Shown: positions 7,389 through 16,893 of the stretch, in pieces | How the letters are laid out: the number at the start of each line of letters is the position of its first letter | Position numbering within the stretch: position 1 is the first letter of the stretch | Source: Polynucleobacter sp. MWH-UH25E | GTDB taxonomy: Bacteria > Pseudomonadota > Gammaproteobacteria > Burkholderiales > Burkholderiaceae | Direction of reading: 5' to 3' | Length of the DNA: 64,000 nucleotides | Assembly: GCF_018687095.1 (NCBI RefSeq) | Contig: NZ_CP061286.1 | Location: 1,426,001 to 1,490,000 of the forward strand | The notes under the pieces: model-generated | What the model was told of the DNA's origin: nothing | Seen by the model: the letters and a program-made list of their open reading frames with translations, nothing else | Database searches by the model: none | Position numbers and translations under genes: made by a program

Positions 7389-7670
7389 ATGAGCCAAAAG
7401 CTAAAAGCCTTATTACTAAGACGTTCTGAGCTGCAAATGCAGTCTCAGAGAGAGCGTCTTGAGTTTTCAAAGCATTTTGAGCCTTGGGAGAAGCCTTTGT
7501 CATGGGCTGATAGGGGCATTGATGCATTTCATTTTGTTAAAGACAATCCTCTGTTGTGGACTAGCGCTTTTGCAGCTTTGGCGCATTACAAGCCAAAATT
7601 CGCAAGCAAGCTATTGGCTCTTGGTTGGGGTGCCCTCAAGGTCTTGAAGGGTGTCAAAAAGTTGGTTTAG
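7389..7670 (+). CDS. YqjK-like protein
   Basis: The 93-residue product is basic and amphipathic, with an N-terminal charged helix and a segment DNPLLWTSAFAALAHYKP typical of the YqjK-like family. It ends in a Lys-rich tail. It begins three bases after the YqjE-like stop and completes the same three-gene unit as in enterobacteria. The function is unknown. The next gene, fadD, begins 60 bases later in the same direction and could share the transcript. Confidence 0.75.
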   Translation: MSQKLKALLLRRSELQMQSQRERLEFSKHFEPWEKPLSWADRGIDAFHFVKDNPLLWTSAFAALAHYKPKFASKLLALGWGALKVLKGVKKLV

Positions 7671-7730
7671 GTTTTTACCGAACTGGCTTGCACACCCTTA
7701 TTGCATCTATTAGAGGTATTTGAAAATAGC

Positions 7731-9398
7731 ATGAGAAATTCAAAACCTTGGATTAAAAATTATCCTTATGGGGTCGACCCAGAAATTGCTCCACTTGCAT
7801 ATTCGTCTTTAGCAGGATTCTTTGAAGCAGCATTTGACCGGTTTGATAATCGCAAAGTCGCTGAGTCAATGGGTAAATCTTTTACTTATCGACAGATAGA
7901 TCGTTTATCAAAGGACTTTGCATCTTACTTACAGAGCTTGAGCTTGGAAAAGGGTGCGCGCATTGCTCTAATGTATCCCAATGTTATTGAATATTTAGTT
8001 GCAATGATTGGAGTGTTGCGAGCGGGATACGTGGTTGTAAATATTAATCCGCTATACACAGCACGCGAACTGGAAGCTCAGTTACTGGATAGTGGAGCAA
8101 CTGTATTGGTCATGATGGAAAACTTTGCTCACACCTATGAGCAAATTGCCGTTACAGCCCCTGTAAGCAAGGTTATCGTGAGTAGTCCAGGTGAACTATT
8201 GGGTTTTAAAGGCTACATCGTTAATTGGGTCGCGCGTAAAGTCAAAAGGCTTGTCCCAAAATGGAATATCAATCATATTAGCTTCAAACAGGCGCTCGCA
8301 ATTGGGCAAAAAAGATCATTTCATAAGCCTGCTATTGAATTGAATGACATTGCTTTTTTGCAATATACCGGTGGAACTACAGGTATTTCTAAGGGCGCAG
8401 TGTTGCTTCATAGAAATATCTTGTCGAATGTAGCTCAAATTGAGATGTGGTTGAATCCAGGCCTGAGGAAGGCGGATGAGCAATTGCAATTTTTGTGTGT
8501 GCTGCCGATGACGCACATCTTTGCATTAACTGCTTGCGCATTTCTTGGGATAGCAAAAGGTGCCATGCTCATTTTGGTTGCTAACCCTCGAGATATAGAT
8601 GGGTTCATAAAGTTGCTTATCAAGCACCCTAAAATCAACATCTTTCCCGGTGTGAATACTTTATTTCATGCGCTGATTCACCGACCGGAGTTCAAAAAGG
8701 TGAAATTTACTAATTTACTGGTAACAATCGGTGGTGGTATGGCTGTTCACCGCAAGACAGCAGACCATTGGCAGGCTATAACAGGTTGTCCAATCGCTCA
8801 AGGATATGGTTTATCGGAAACCTCACCGGTTGTTTGTGTAAATAGTCCTTTAGAAACCCATTTCACGGGACACATTGGCCCGCCGATGCCAAGTACAGAT
8901 GTAGTTATCTTGGATGATGATGAAGTTCAGCTACCTGATGGCACCCCAGGAGAGATCTGCATTAAAGGCCCTCAGGTAATGGCCGGTTATTGGAATAGAC
9001 CTGAGGAGACAGCGCACTGCATGACGGCTGATGGCTACTTTAAATCTGGTGATATTGGTCTTATCACCGAAAGTGGACATATCCAGATCGTAGATCGTAA
9101 AAAGGACATGATTGTTGTCGCTGGATTTAAGGTGTTTCCTAATGATGTTGAGGATGTACTAGCGCAAATGCCTGGAGTGCGGGAGTGCGCGGTCATTGGT
9201 GTGCCGCATCGCAAGCTAGGTGAAATTGTTAAAGCATATGTCGTCAAGTCTGATCATCATCTTACGGAGGCGGACGTCTTGCAATATTGCAAGGATACGC
9301 TTACAAGTTACAAGAGACCCAGGAAGGTCGTGTTTGCACACGAGCTTCCCAAATCCAATGTAGGTAAGATATTGCGGCGCGAGCTCCGAAATCTCTAA
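7731..9398 (+). CDS. fadD: Long-chain acyl-CoA synthetase
   Basis: FadD activates free fatty acids with ATP and CoA to acyl-CoA at the inner face of the membrane, for beta-oxidation or lipid use. The 555-residue frame shows the AMP-binding motif YTGGTTGISKGA, the GYGLSETSPV motif, the hinge region RKKDMIVVAGFKV and the C-terminal catalytic Lys (KSNVGKILRRELR). The start begins with NYPYGVDPEI like other FadD proteins. An upstream TTG at 7701 would add ten residues with no similarity, so the ATG at 7731 is preferred, although its Shine-Dalgarno (AGAGG) is rather distant. It converges on the dehydratase gene with only nine bases between stops. Confidence 0.95.
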   Translation: MRNSKPWIKNYPYGVDPEIAPLAYSSLAGFFEAAFDRFDNRKVAESMGKSFTYRQIDRLSKDFASYLQSLSLEKGARIALMYPNVIEYLVAMIGVLRAGYVVVNINPLYTARELEAQLLDSGATVLVMMENFAHTYEQIAVTAPVSKVIVSSPGELLGFKGYIVNWVARKVKRLVPKWNINHISFKQALAIGQKRSFHKPAIELNDIAFLQYTGGTTGISKGAVLLHRNILSNVAQIEMWLNPGLRKADEQLQFLCVLPMTHIFALTACAFLGIAKGAMLILVANPRDIDGFIKLLIKHPKINIFPGVNTLFHALIHRPEFKKVKFTNLLVTIGGGMAVHRKTADHWQAITGCPIAQGYGLSETSPVVCVNSPLETHFTGHIGPPMPSTDVVILDDDEVQLPDGTPGEICIKGPQVMAGYWNRPEETAHCMTADGYFKSGDIGLITESGHIQIVDRKKDMIVVAGFKVFPNDVEDVLAQMPGVRECAVIGVPHRKLGEIVKAYVVKSDHHLTEADVLQYCKDTLTSYKRPRKVVFAHELPKSNVGKILRRELRNL

Positions 9399-9407
9399 TC
9401 TACTTTA

Positions 9408-11156
9408 TTAACTCTTGGGTGTCTTACCAATAATTTTTGGTGCCCGCAGGAAGTCAAAATCAACGCCTTTATCAGCTTGAGTAACGGTATCAAGAAATAA
9501 TTTCTTGTAGCCGCGTTCAGCCGTTGGCTCAACTACTGGATTTTCCTTGGCACGCTTCGCTAATTCTTCATTGCTGATCAGCAAGCTAATCTCACGGTTT
9601 TTAACAGAGAGACGAATGCGATCACCATTGCGTACATAGGCAAGAGGGCCGCCAATCGCCGACTCAGGAGTAACGTGCAAAACAATGGTTCCAAAAGCTG
9701 TGCCGCTCATACGCCCGTCAGAAATACGCACGATATCTTTAACACCAGCGCGAGCTAGTTTTAAAGGAATAGGGATGTATCCCGCCTCAGGCATGCCAGG
9801 AGCGCCTTTAGGCCCAATATTCTTAAGCACTAATATATCTTCTGCTGTGACGTCTAAATCCGGTCTATCAATACGATTTGCTAGATCTTCTGCGTTCTCA
9901 AACACTACCGCTCGGCCCTCATGCTCCATCAGTTTCTCATTAGCGGCAGACTGTTTAATGATCGCGCCACCAGGAGCTAGATTGCCATGCAGGACAGCAA
10001 TACTGCCTCTTGGGTAAATGGGGTCATTGAATTTGCGTACGACATCTTGTTTAAAGCTGGGTGGGCCTGCATCGATTTCTTCGCCCAAGGTTCTGCCTGT
10101 AACAGTCATTGCATTGAGCTTGAGAAGTGGTTTTAACTCACGCAGCAAAGTGATCATACCGCCAGCGTCATGGAAGTTCTCCATGTAATGGTCGCCTGAT
10201 GGCTTGAGATCTAGTAATACTGGGGTTTCATCTCCCATCTTATCAAGAGCATCAAGATCAATTTCCAGGCCCATGCGTCCAGCAATCGCTGCCAAATGAA
10301 CAATGCCGTTAGTTGATCCTCCAATTGCCAATAGAACACGCATAGCATTCTCAAAAGCATCTGCCGTCAGAATCTTATCGATGGTTAAACCATCTTTGGC
10401 CATTTGTACGGCTCTAGCCCCTGTCTCTTCTGCAATGCGAATACGATCTGCTGTCACTGCTGGAGGTGATGCGCCACCCGGTACAGTCATGCCTAGTGCT
10501 TCTGAAATACAAGCCATCGTGCTTGCCGTACCCATGACAGAACAAGTGCCAACGCTGGCTACAAGTTGATCATTGACTTCATCCTTCTCAACTTCATCAA
10601 TCTCGCCAGCTCTGAACTTGCCCCAATAGCGACGACAGTCTGTACAAGCCCCAACACGTTCACTACGGTGTGATCCGGTCAACATAGAGCCAGTAATAAG
10701 TTGAATTGCAGGCAACCCTGCAGATGCTGCACCCATCATTTGTGCTGGCACAGTTTTATCGCAACCACCAATCATGACGACTGCATCCATTGGTTGTGCG
10801 CGCAACATCTCTTCCGTATCCATCGACATCAAGTTACGTAGGTACATTGACGTGGGTGATGAAAAGCTTTCATGAATAGAGATTGTTGGAAAGTCCATTG
10901 GCAATCCACCGGCAAGCATTACGCCGCGTTTCACCGCTTCAATCAGTTGCGGCATATTGCCGTGACAAGGGTTGTAAGAGCTACCGGTATTAATAATGCC
11001 AATGACCGGACGATCTAATGCGGTATTGGTATAGCCGGCACCTTTAATAAATGCCTTGCGCAGAAATAAGGAGAAGCCTTTATCCCCATAGCTGGTTAAG
11101 CCTTTACGTAGTCCACTTTCTGGTACGGATTTAGGATCTGTTAGTTTGGAGGTCAT
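9408..11156 (-). CDS. IlvD/Edd family dehydratase, probably acting on a sugar acid
   Basis: The enzyme belongs to the Fe-S dehydratases that convert dihydroxy acids to 2-keto acids. The three ligand cysteines are visible: Cys64 (YNPCHGN), Cys132 (GGCDKT) and Cys205 (GTCSVMG). The C-terminal domain has the DGRMSGTAFGTIVLHV motif. At 582 residues, and with the extra CTDCRRYW region after Cys170, it looks closer to the arabinonate/xylonate dehydratase branch than to the biosynthetic IlvD. That assignment is from memory of family motifs and not proved. A FAH-family enzyme and an acetolactate-synthase-like enzyme lie a few kilobases away and might act in the same sugar-acid route. Confidence 0.85.
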   Translation of the reverse strand: MTSKLTDPKSVPESGLRKGLTSYGDKGFSLFLRKAFIKGAGYTNTALDRPVIGIINTGSSYNPCHGNMPQLIEAVKRGVMLAGGLPMDFPTISIHESFSSPTSMYLRNLMSMDTEEMLRAQPMDAVVMIGGCDKTVPAQMMGAASAGLPAIQLITGSMLTGSHRSERVGACTDCRRYWGKFRAGEIDEVEKDEVNDQLVASVGTCSVMGTASTMACISEALGMTVPGGASPPAVTADRIRIAEETGARAVQMAKDGLTIDKILTADAFENAMRVLLAIGGSTNGIVHLAAIAGRMGLEIDLDALDKMGDETPVLLDLKPSGDHYMENFHDAGGMITLLRELKPLLKLNAMTVTGRTLGEEIDAGPPSFKQDVVRKFNDPIYPRGSIAVLHGNLAPGGAIIKQSAANEKLMEHEGRAVVFENAEDLANRIDRPDLDVTAEDILVLKNIGPKGAPGMPEAGYIPIPLKLARAGVKDIVRISDGRMSGTAFGTIVLHVTPESAIGGPLAYVRNGDRIRLSVKNREISLLISNEELAKRAKENPVVEPTAERGYKKLFLDTVTQADKGVDFDFLRAPKIIGKTPKS

Positions 11157-11222
11157 ATTTGTCTCGGTGTAAATCTAGTAATTATGTTTTGTTCAATTGT
11201 AGCGATACCGTGATTGCTATAT

Positions 11223-12137
11223 CTAAGGTGTGCCACCCCAGCGGTATTGCCAGGATATGCCTACCGCGTTGTAGCTAGTGTCAGTCCGCGAGTAGACCCC
11301 CTTGCTACCACTTAGGCGAATGGAGTTGTTTTTATCGATTGGATAAGACAGGGTGCTGCCAAAACGCCAATTCTCTTGGGTGCCGCTTGCAGGCAAACCA
11401 TTGACATAGGTTTGGCCACCCGTGAAATATGTTGCATCAGCAGAGATCCAGGCTGTATTGGGAAAATAGTAAATCACATGGGTCTCGCCTGAATAGATTG
11501 GATTTTGCGAGAGAGTATTGTTGCCCATGAAATTATTATTGCTTGTGTAGATAGTTGCCATGCCCGCAAGCTCTAATCGCCAAGGGCCTACTGCTTGAGA
11601 GACACCCATTGCGGGTTGAATGAGAGACCGATTAGCTCCTACATTAATCATCTGATTGCTGTTGTATTGCCCCCAGGGGATAGATGCGGCGATACTGGCG
11701 CCAATAATTAAATCTTGTCGGTAGTTTGCGAACTCGCTGTTGGTTAGCGCAGGCGCTCCATAAAGGTTGACTGAAGCTTTAATAAGCGGATCTGATAAGC
11801 CTTCAGCAGAGGCATTAATGCTTTGTGCGCCAATTTGCCCCGTACCTGAAAGTTCGGAATAGGGCAGCACCATAGTCAACCTACCAGATTGACCTGCTAC
11901 ATCAATAACATGAGTAAGGCTTAAGGCTTGAGTGTTGAGGATGTAAGAACCGCTTTTTGCTTGAGCTAGACCGCCAGTAATAAAGTTCATGCCAATGGGG
12001 GCATTGGAATAGGCTCGCGCTTCAATTTCTTGCGCACTCGTAGCCAATGAAACCAATAGCCCTACAAATAAAACCCCAGCCTGGAAAAACAATAAATGAA
12101 ATGATGACCAATATCTGGTCAGCAATTTCAACTTCAT
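11223..12137 (-). CDS. Predicted outer-membrane beta-barrel protein (phenol meta-degradation transporter-like family)
   Basis: An N-terminal signal peptide ends near ATSAQ. It is followed by about 270 residues of alternating hydrophobic and polar strands ending in an aromatic last strand (VGISWQYRW). The start of the mature part (ARAYSNAPIGMNFITGGLAQAKSG) matches the SphA/Phenol_MetA_deg type of outer-membrane protein, whose substrates are mostly unknown. A longer frame from 12221 overlaps the upstream gene by 80 bases; the ATG at 12137 starts four bases after that gene's stop and leads into the signal peptide, so I choose it (304 residues). It is the last gene of the trhP operon. The name does not imply phenol use. 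Confidence 0.78.
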   Translation of the reverse strand: MKLKLLTRYWSSFHLLFFQAGVLFVGLLVSLATSAQEIEARAYSNAPIGMNFITGGLAQAKSGSYILNTQALSLTHVIDVAGQSGRLTMVLPYSELSGTGQIGAQSINASAEGLSDPLIKASVNLYGAPALTNSEFANYRQDLIIGASIAASIPWGQYNSNQMINVGANRSLIQPAMGVSQAVGPWRLELAGMATIYTSNNNFMGNNTLSQNPIYSGETHVIYYFPNTAWISADATYFTGGQTYVNGLPASGTQENWRFGSTLSYPIDKNNSIRLSGSKGVYSRTDTSYNAVGISWQYRWGGTP

Positions 12138-12141
12138 TAAG

Positions 12142-12681
12142 TTAGTTGCCGCTTGAATTTTTGGAGCCAAAGAATAGGGTCCAAATATGCTCTTTGCCCA
12201 ATAGTAATTGCATACCCGCAAGCATTAAATACGGCCAAATAATGAGCCAATACACAAAAGAGAAGGCGACAATTTTTAAAGGATTTGCTTGACCGAAAGC
12301 AGTCATGGAGATTAAAAAGTTTTTCCCATGAATGACTCCGTCAATACCGGCTTCTAAATAGTTCAGACCCAAAACAATTGTGATGTAAATGAGCGATTCA
12401 ACCAAAAGCGATCTCACAATGCCATGAGTTTTATTCACCGTAATGGGGTAAATGGCTTGCCCAATCAATAAAAACTTCGCAGTAATGCCGGCCTTGATTA
12501 AAGCAAATCCGAAGATGCTAAGTGGGATAGGGCGCTCTTCAAGTAAAGTAGCCGCCAAAAAAGAAAGAGCGCAGAACCATGTTCCAAGATAAAGAGTTAA
12601 GACAAAAGCTTTCTTCGCCTCATCAATCACTTTTTCTTTGAGGCTAAGTTTGGGTAAGTTGGTATTTGAGACTGTATTCAT
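12142..12681 (-). CDS. Multi-pass inner-membrane protein of unknown function
   Basis: The 179-residue protein has four predicted membrane helices, at about residues 27-45, 53-80, 88-106 and 133-160. An amphipathic N-terminal helix precedes them. I recognise no catalytic motif. It starts 24 bases after trhP and ends four bases before the barrel gene, so the three are one operon. The coupling of an inner-membrane and an outer-membrane protein suggests that they act together, for example in export or envelope function. This is inference from position only. Confidence 0.75.
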   Translation of the reverse strand: MNTVSNTNLPKLSLKEKVIDEAKKAFVLTLYLGTWFCALSFLAATLLEERPIPLSIFGFALIKAGITAKFLLIGQAIYPITVNKTHGIVRSLLVESLIYITIVLGLNYLEAGIDGVIHGKNFLISMTAFGQANPLKIVAFSFVYWLIIWPYLMLAGMQLLLGKEHIWTLFFGSKNSSGN

Positions 12682-12705
12682 GAACGAAATCTAATCTATT
12701 AAGGG

Positions 12706-14025
12706 TTAAGCGTTACAGCAAGATTCGCTATTTGAGCAAGAGGAGGAAGTCTCAATTGGTGCGGGCTCGTTAGTGTATCGTGCTATATACGCTTTACTAC
12801 CCTTAAGGCCTAGCTTGATCCATACAAAGTGGCCGGACCCTGGCGCAACAGATATGGGTTCACCGCTCATATTCCACATCTGATCTAGGACAATATCTTG
12901 ATTTCCGTTGGGCTCAATAATTTCAAGTTTGTCACCAACAGAGAAACGATTTTTAACGTCAATTTTTACACGTCCATTCTCATGGTCAACATCTAATGTC
13001 TCGCCAACATATAGACTTCTTCCTGACAGAGAGTGGCCACGCATGTAGAGCTGATATTCCTTATCGTGATGACGTTCGTAAAAACCATCGGTATAGCCAC
13101 GATTAGCAAGACCTTCTAAATTACCAAGCAAACTTGTGTCAAATGGTTTTCCGGCTACAGCATCATTAATTGCGGAGCGATAGGCCTGGCAAGTGCGGGC
13201 TACATAGTATGGCGATTTTGTACGACCTTCAATCTTGAATGAGTCTACGCCCATTTTGGTGAGTCGCTCAATATGCTCAATCGCCCTCAGGTCTTTGGAG
13301 TTCATGATGTATGTGCCATGCTCATCTTCCTCCATGGGCATTAAATCATCAGGTCTCCTGGCTTCCTGCAGTAAGACGACATCGCCACTTTGGTTTTGCT
13401 GACCGGGTTTTACCTTGTAGTCCCAGCGACAGGCGTTAGTACATGCTCCTTGATTGGAGTCGCGGTGAGACATATAACCTGAAAGGAGGCAACGTCCAGA
13501 GTAGGCAATGCATAAGGCGCCATGAACAAAAACCTCTAATTCCATTTCGGGGCAATCTTGGCGAACCTCTTCAATCTCATCAAACGATAGTTCACGAGAC
13601 AAAATGACGCGACTAATACCAACAGAGCGCCAAAATTTAGCGGATGCGCCATTAACGGTATTTGCTTGTACTGATAAATGAATCGGCATATCTGGCCATG
13701 CTTCTCTAGCAATCATGATGAGGCCAGGGTCAGACATTATCAGTGCATCTGGTTTTAATGCCACCACAGGAGACATGTCACGAATATAAGTGCGTGTTTT
13801 TGCGCCATGCGGCAATAGATTAGAAACTAGGTAAAACTTTTTACCTAAATCATGTGCGGTATCGATACCTTGTTTTAAGACCTCAATTTTTCCAAAGTCA
13901 TTATTTCGCACGCGCAATGAATAGCGTGGCTGACCAGCGTAAATTGCATCAGCTCCAAATTCAAAGGCGGTTTGGAGCATCTGTAGGCTGCCCGCTGGGG
14001 CAAGTAGTTCAGGCGTTTTTGTCAT
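12706..14025 (-). CDS. trhP: U32 family protein, tRNA 5-hydroxyuridine modification protein TrhP (YegQ)
   Basis: Members of this U32 subgroup are needed for prephenate-dependent hydroxylation of U34 in tRNAs, the precursor of cmo5U and mcmo5U; despite the old name they are not shown to be peptidases. The N-terminus (ELLAPAGSLQMLQTAFEFGADAIYAG) and the block VHGALCIAYSGRCLLSGYMS with the following CTNACRW cysteines are diagnostic and suggest an Fe-S cluster. The C-terminal half is a beta-rich domain. At 439 residues it matches YegQ. An odd feature is the Cys/Ser-rich last 13 residues (SSSCSNSESCCNA). It leads a three-gene operon with two envelope proteins. Confidence 0.92.
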   Translation of the reverse strand: MTKTPELLAPAGSLQMLQTAFEFGADAIYAGQPRYSLRVRNNDFGKIEVLKQGIDTAHDLGKKFYLVSNLLPHGAKTRTYIRDMSPVVALKPDALIMSDPGLIMIAREAWPDMPIHLSVQANTVNGASAKFWRSVGISRVILSRELSFDEIEEVRQDCPEMELEVFVHGALCIAYSGRCLLSGYMSHRDSNQGACTNACRWDYKVKPGQQNQSGDVVLLQEARRPDDLMPMEEDEHGTYIMNSKDLRAIEHIERLTKMGVDSFKIEGRTKSPYYVARTCQAYRSAINDAVAGKPFDTSLLGNLEGLANRGYTDGFYERHHDKEYQLYMRGHSLSGRSLYVGETLDVDHENGRVKIDVKNRFSVGDKLEIIEPNGNQDIVLDQMWNMSGEPISVAPGSGHFVWIKLGLKGSKAYIARYTNEPAPIETSSSCSNSESCCNA

Positions 14026-14134
14026 AACGCCATTTTAATGCGTGATTCGGGTGTTTGCCTGGCTAAAACTGCCCTAAATACCCTCTAGAGGCCAACGAAT
14101 AGAGCATATGTGTCCTACGATCGGTTTGTTTTGG

Positions 14135-15004
14135 CTATTCGTCAACAATGGTGTTGCGCAAGACGCCAATAGACTCAATCTCAATTTCGCAAATATCACC
14201 AGCCTTCATAAAGACAGGGGGATTTCTAGCATAGCCTACGCCCGCAGGTGTTCCAGTGATAACAACATCACCTGGTTCTAAGGTCATGCATTCAGAGATC
14301 AGCACAATCGTTTCCGCAATGCCCCATAGAAAATCTTTGGTGTTTGCATTCTGCATCACCTGACCATTAAGTCGCGATTGAATATTGAGGCCATGACATC
14401 CAATGGGTAGCTCATCTGGAGTAACCAACCAAGGACCAAATGCACCAGTTCGATCAAAGTTTTTTCCGATAGTCCATTGTGTTGTCTTGCGTTGGTAATC
14501 TCGAATGCTCCCATCATTAAAAATGCTATACCCAGCCACGCAATCCAATGCATTATCTAAAGTAAGGTGACGCGCCTTTTTACCAACTACAAAAGCGAGC
14601 TCTGCCTCATAGTCTAGTTTGTCAGAGACACGTGGTTTGATGATGGGGTCAAGGTGTGAAGTGAGTGAGCTAGGGCCACGCATAAAAAAGCTGGGGTATT
14701 CCGGTCTAGCATTACCCCCTTCTTTAGCGTGATCCGCGTAGTTCAGGCCCATACAGACAATTTTCCCAGGCCTCTCAATGGGAGGCTTAAAAGAGATAGA
14801 GCTAGTCTGACCGCGAACTGCATTTGGATGTTTCAAGGCGGCATTGGCTCGATGCATTAAGTTTTCATCTTGAATGATCAATTGCAAACTTGTTGGTATC
14901 TGGGTATCAGTAGCGCATAGATCTACAAATTCATCTGCGCCACCTTTAGTTAGTGCACCTACACCTTCATTGCCATCTGATGCCCGATAAGCGAACAGCC
15001 TCAT
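14135..15004 (-). CDS. Fumarylacetoacetate hydrolase family protein
   Basis: The C-terminal two thirds form the FAH fold. The block GKIVCMGLNYADHAKEGG is followed by the acidic metal ligands in LDYEAELAFVVGK, and ITGTPAGVGYARNPP closes the active site. Relatives hydrolyse acylpyruvates or diketo acids, or act as ureidoglycolate lyase; the N-terminal 70 residues form the small accessory domain. At 289 residues it is full length. It is divergent from the ThDP enzyme at 15164 with 159 bases between. With the IlvD/Edd dehydratase at 9408 it could process 2-keto-3-deoxy sugar acids, but the substrate cannot be read from the sequence. Confidence 0.87.
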   Translation of the reverse strand: MRLFAYRASDGNEGVGALTKGGADEFVDLCATDTQIPTSLQLIIQDENLMHRANAALKHPNAVRGQTSSISFKPPIERPGKIVCMGLNYADHAKEGGNARPEYPSFFMRGPSSLTSHLDPIIKPRVSDKLDYEAELAFVVGKKARHLTLDNALDCVAGYSIFNDGSIRDYQRKTTQWTIGKNFDRTGAFGPWLVTPDELPIGCHGLNIQSRLNGQVMQNANTKDFLWGIAETIVLISECMTLEPGDVVITGTPAGVGYARNPPVFMKAGDICEIEIESIGVLRNTIVDE

Positions 15005-15163
15005 GTCATTGTCTCCAGCTAAATTGGTTTGTTTTATTGTTGTTTTCCAAAGTATATGTCAGGCAATGCCCTGAATTCACGCTAGGGTCGATAAAGTGTG
15101 ATAACTTTCCATAAACACACCATAGGCTTCGGTAGGAAGTCATAAAGAAGAAAGCATAAAGGC

Positions 15164-16822
15164 ATGGAGACATCTGGTAAGTCGCTAAATGGCGGCCAAA
15201 TTCTGGCTAACGCCTTGGTGAGGCAGGGCGTAGACCTAGCGTTTGGAGTTCCTGGTGAAAGCTTTCTGCCTTTATTGAATGGTTTGGTAGACCACCCCGA
15301 ATTTCAATTTATTACCTGTCGCCAAGAGGGCGGCGCAGCCTATATGGCAGAGGCCTATGGCAAATTGACAGGTAAACCTGGAGTCTTAATGGTCACGCGT
15401 GGGCCAGGTGCATCAAATGCGATGGTTGGGGTGCATACCGCTTATCAGGATTCCACCCCAATGGTTTTATTGATCGGCCAAGTGGGAACGGACATGGTCG
15501 AACGTGAGGCATTCCAAGAGGTTGACTATCGCCGTATGTATTCCGAATGTGCAAAATGGGTTGGAAGCATCGACCGCGTTGATCGCATCGATGAGTTTGT
15601 ATCTCATGCATTTCATGTGGCGCAAGCAGGTCGCAAGGGTCCAGTGGTATTGGCATTGCCAGAAGATGTTCTCTACATGAGCGGAGACGAACATCCAGTT
15701 GCACCGGCCCATGTTGTGCAACCTGGACTAGATATAAAAGCATTTAATGAGGCAATGAAAGTATTCACTGGCGCTAAAAGCCCTATGATCATTGCAGGTG
15801 GTGGAAATTGGAATCGCACTGCATGCGATAGCCTGAGTGCTTGGGCAAATCGTGAAGGTATTCCTGTCGCCACTAGTTTTCGCTCTCAAGATCTTCTCGA
15901 TAACCTTGATCCCATTTTTGCTGGAGATCTAGGAATTGGCGCCAATCCATCTTTGGTGAAGCGAGTTCAGAATGCTGATGTTTTACTAGTTATTGGCGAG
16001 CGTCTTGGTGAGATGACGACCGCGGGCTATAGCGTATTAAGTGTCCCCAAAACAAAACATACTTTGATTCACGTTCATTCTGGCCCAGAAGAGCTGGGTC
16101 GTGTTTATCGGCCTGACTTTGCACTCAATTGCAGTCCAGAAAATTTTTGCACAGCCCTAGGTGGTGTAAAGATGGGTGGCAATCATGATTCAAATGATAC
16201 AAAGTCAGCGCATTCTGAGTATTTAGCGTTCTCAAGTCCGGTAACCGTACCAGGCGATCTGCAATTAGCGCAGATTATGAGTTCCTTGCCAAAATCTATT
16301 CCGCGGGATTCCATCGTGACCAATGGTGCAGGAAATTTTGCAACATGGGTGCATCGTTTTTATCCATACGGCCCATTCAAGACTCAATTGGCGCCAGCAA
16401 ATGGCTCTATGGGCTATGGATTACCAGCGGCAATTGCGGCAAAGATTATTCATCCTGAGAGGGTGGCAATTGCAGTCTGTGGTGATGGGGATTTCATGAT
16501 GAACTGCCAGGAACTTGCGACAGCGGCTAGATATGATGCATTTCCAATTGTTTTCGTAGTCAATAATAGTATGTTGGGAACTATTCGCATGCATCAAGAG
16601 CGCGAATTTAAGTCTCGAGTAATCGCCACTGGATTAACAAATCCAGATTTTGTGAAGTTTGCGGATAGCTTTGGCATTCCTGGATTCAGGGTTAGTAAAA
16701 CAGAAGAATTTGCACCTGCTTTCGCCAAAGCTCTTGAGAGCAAAAAGGGCGCTCTCATCGAATTGATCTTGGATCAAGAGGTGATATCACCTAGCAAATT
16801 GCTATCCCAGTTGGGCAAATAA
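15164..16822 (+). CDS. Thiamine diphosphate-dependent enzyme, acetolactate synthase-like
   Basis: All three domains of the acetolactate synthase/pyruvate decarboxylase superfamily are present in 552 residues. The N-terminal PYR domain has the catalytic Glu55 in CRQEGGAAYMAEAYG. A central nucleotide-binding-like domain follows. The C-terminal PP domain has GDGDFMMNCQEL and ends the ThDP motif in VVNN. It differs from biosynthetic IlvB by the lack of an adjacent regulatory subunit gene ilvN, and is annotated in related bacteria as a catabolic or uncharacterised ThDP enzyme. Its neighbours are a FAH-family gene (divergent) and a convergent Bug-protein gene. The start ATG is preceded by an AAGAAAG/AAAGG stretch. 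Confidence 0.87.
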   Translation: METSGKSLNGGQILANALVRQGVDLAFGVPGESFLPLLNGLVDHPEFQFITCRQEGGAAYMAEAYGKLTGKPGVLMVTRGPGASNAMVGVHTAYQDSTPMVLLIGQVGTDMVEREAFQEVDYRRMYSECAKWVGSIDRVDRIDEFVSHAFHVAQAGRKGPVVLALPEDVLYMSGDEHPVAPAHVVQPGLDIKAFNEAMKVFTGAKSPMIIAGGGNWNRTACDSLSAWANREGIPVATSFRSQDLLDNLDPIFAGDLGIGANPSLVKRVQNADVLLVIGERLGEMTTAGYSVLSVPKTKHTLIHVHSGPEELGRVYRPDFALNCSPENFCTALGGVKMGGNHDSNDTKSAHSEYLAFSSPVTVPGDLQLAQIMSSLPKSIPRDSIVTNGAGNFATWVHRFYPYGPFKTQLAPANGSMGYGLPAAIAAKIIHPERVAIAVCGDGDFMMNCQELATAARYDAFPIVFVVNNSMLGTIRMHQEREFKSRVIATGLTNPDFVKFADSFGIPGFRVSKTEEFAPAFAKALESKKGALIELILDQEVISPSKLLSQLGK

Positions 16823-16847
16823 AAAGAGGGCGATAAGCCCTCTTTTT
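16821..16847. terminator. Terminator hairpin after the ThDP enzyme gene
   Basis: AAAAAGAGGGC pairs perfectly with GCCCTCTTTTT around the loop GATAA. It begins inside the stop codon of the upstream gene and serves it with a five-T tail. By symmetry it also serves the convergent gene at 16894. Confidence 0.93.
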
Positions 16848-16893
16848 ACGTGTCCATCTTTACCAAACACTCCTTTATTACATAGAAAGACTA

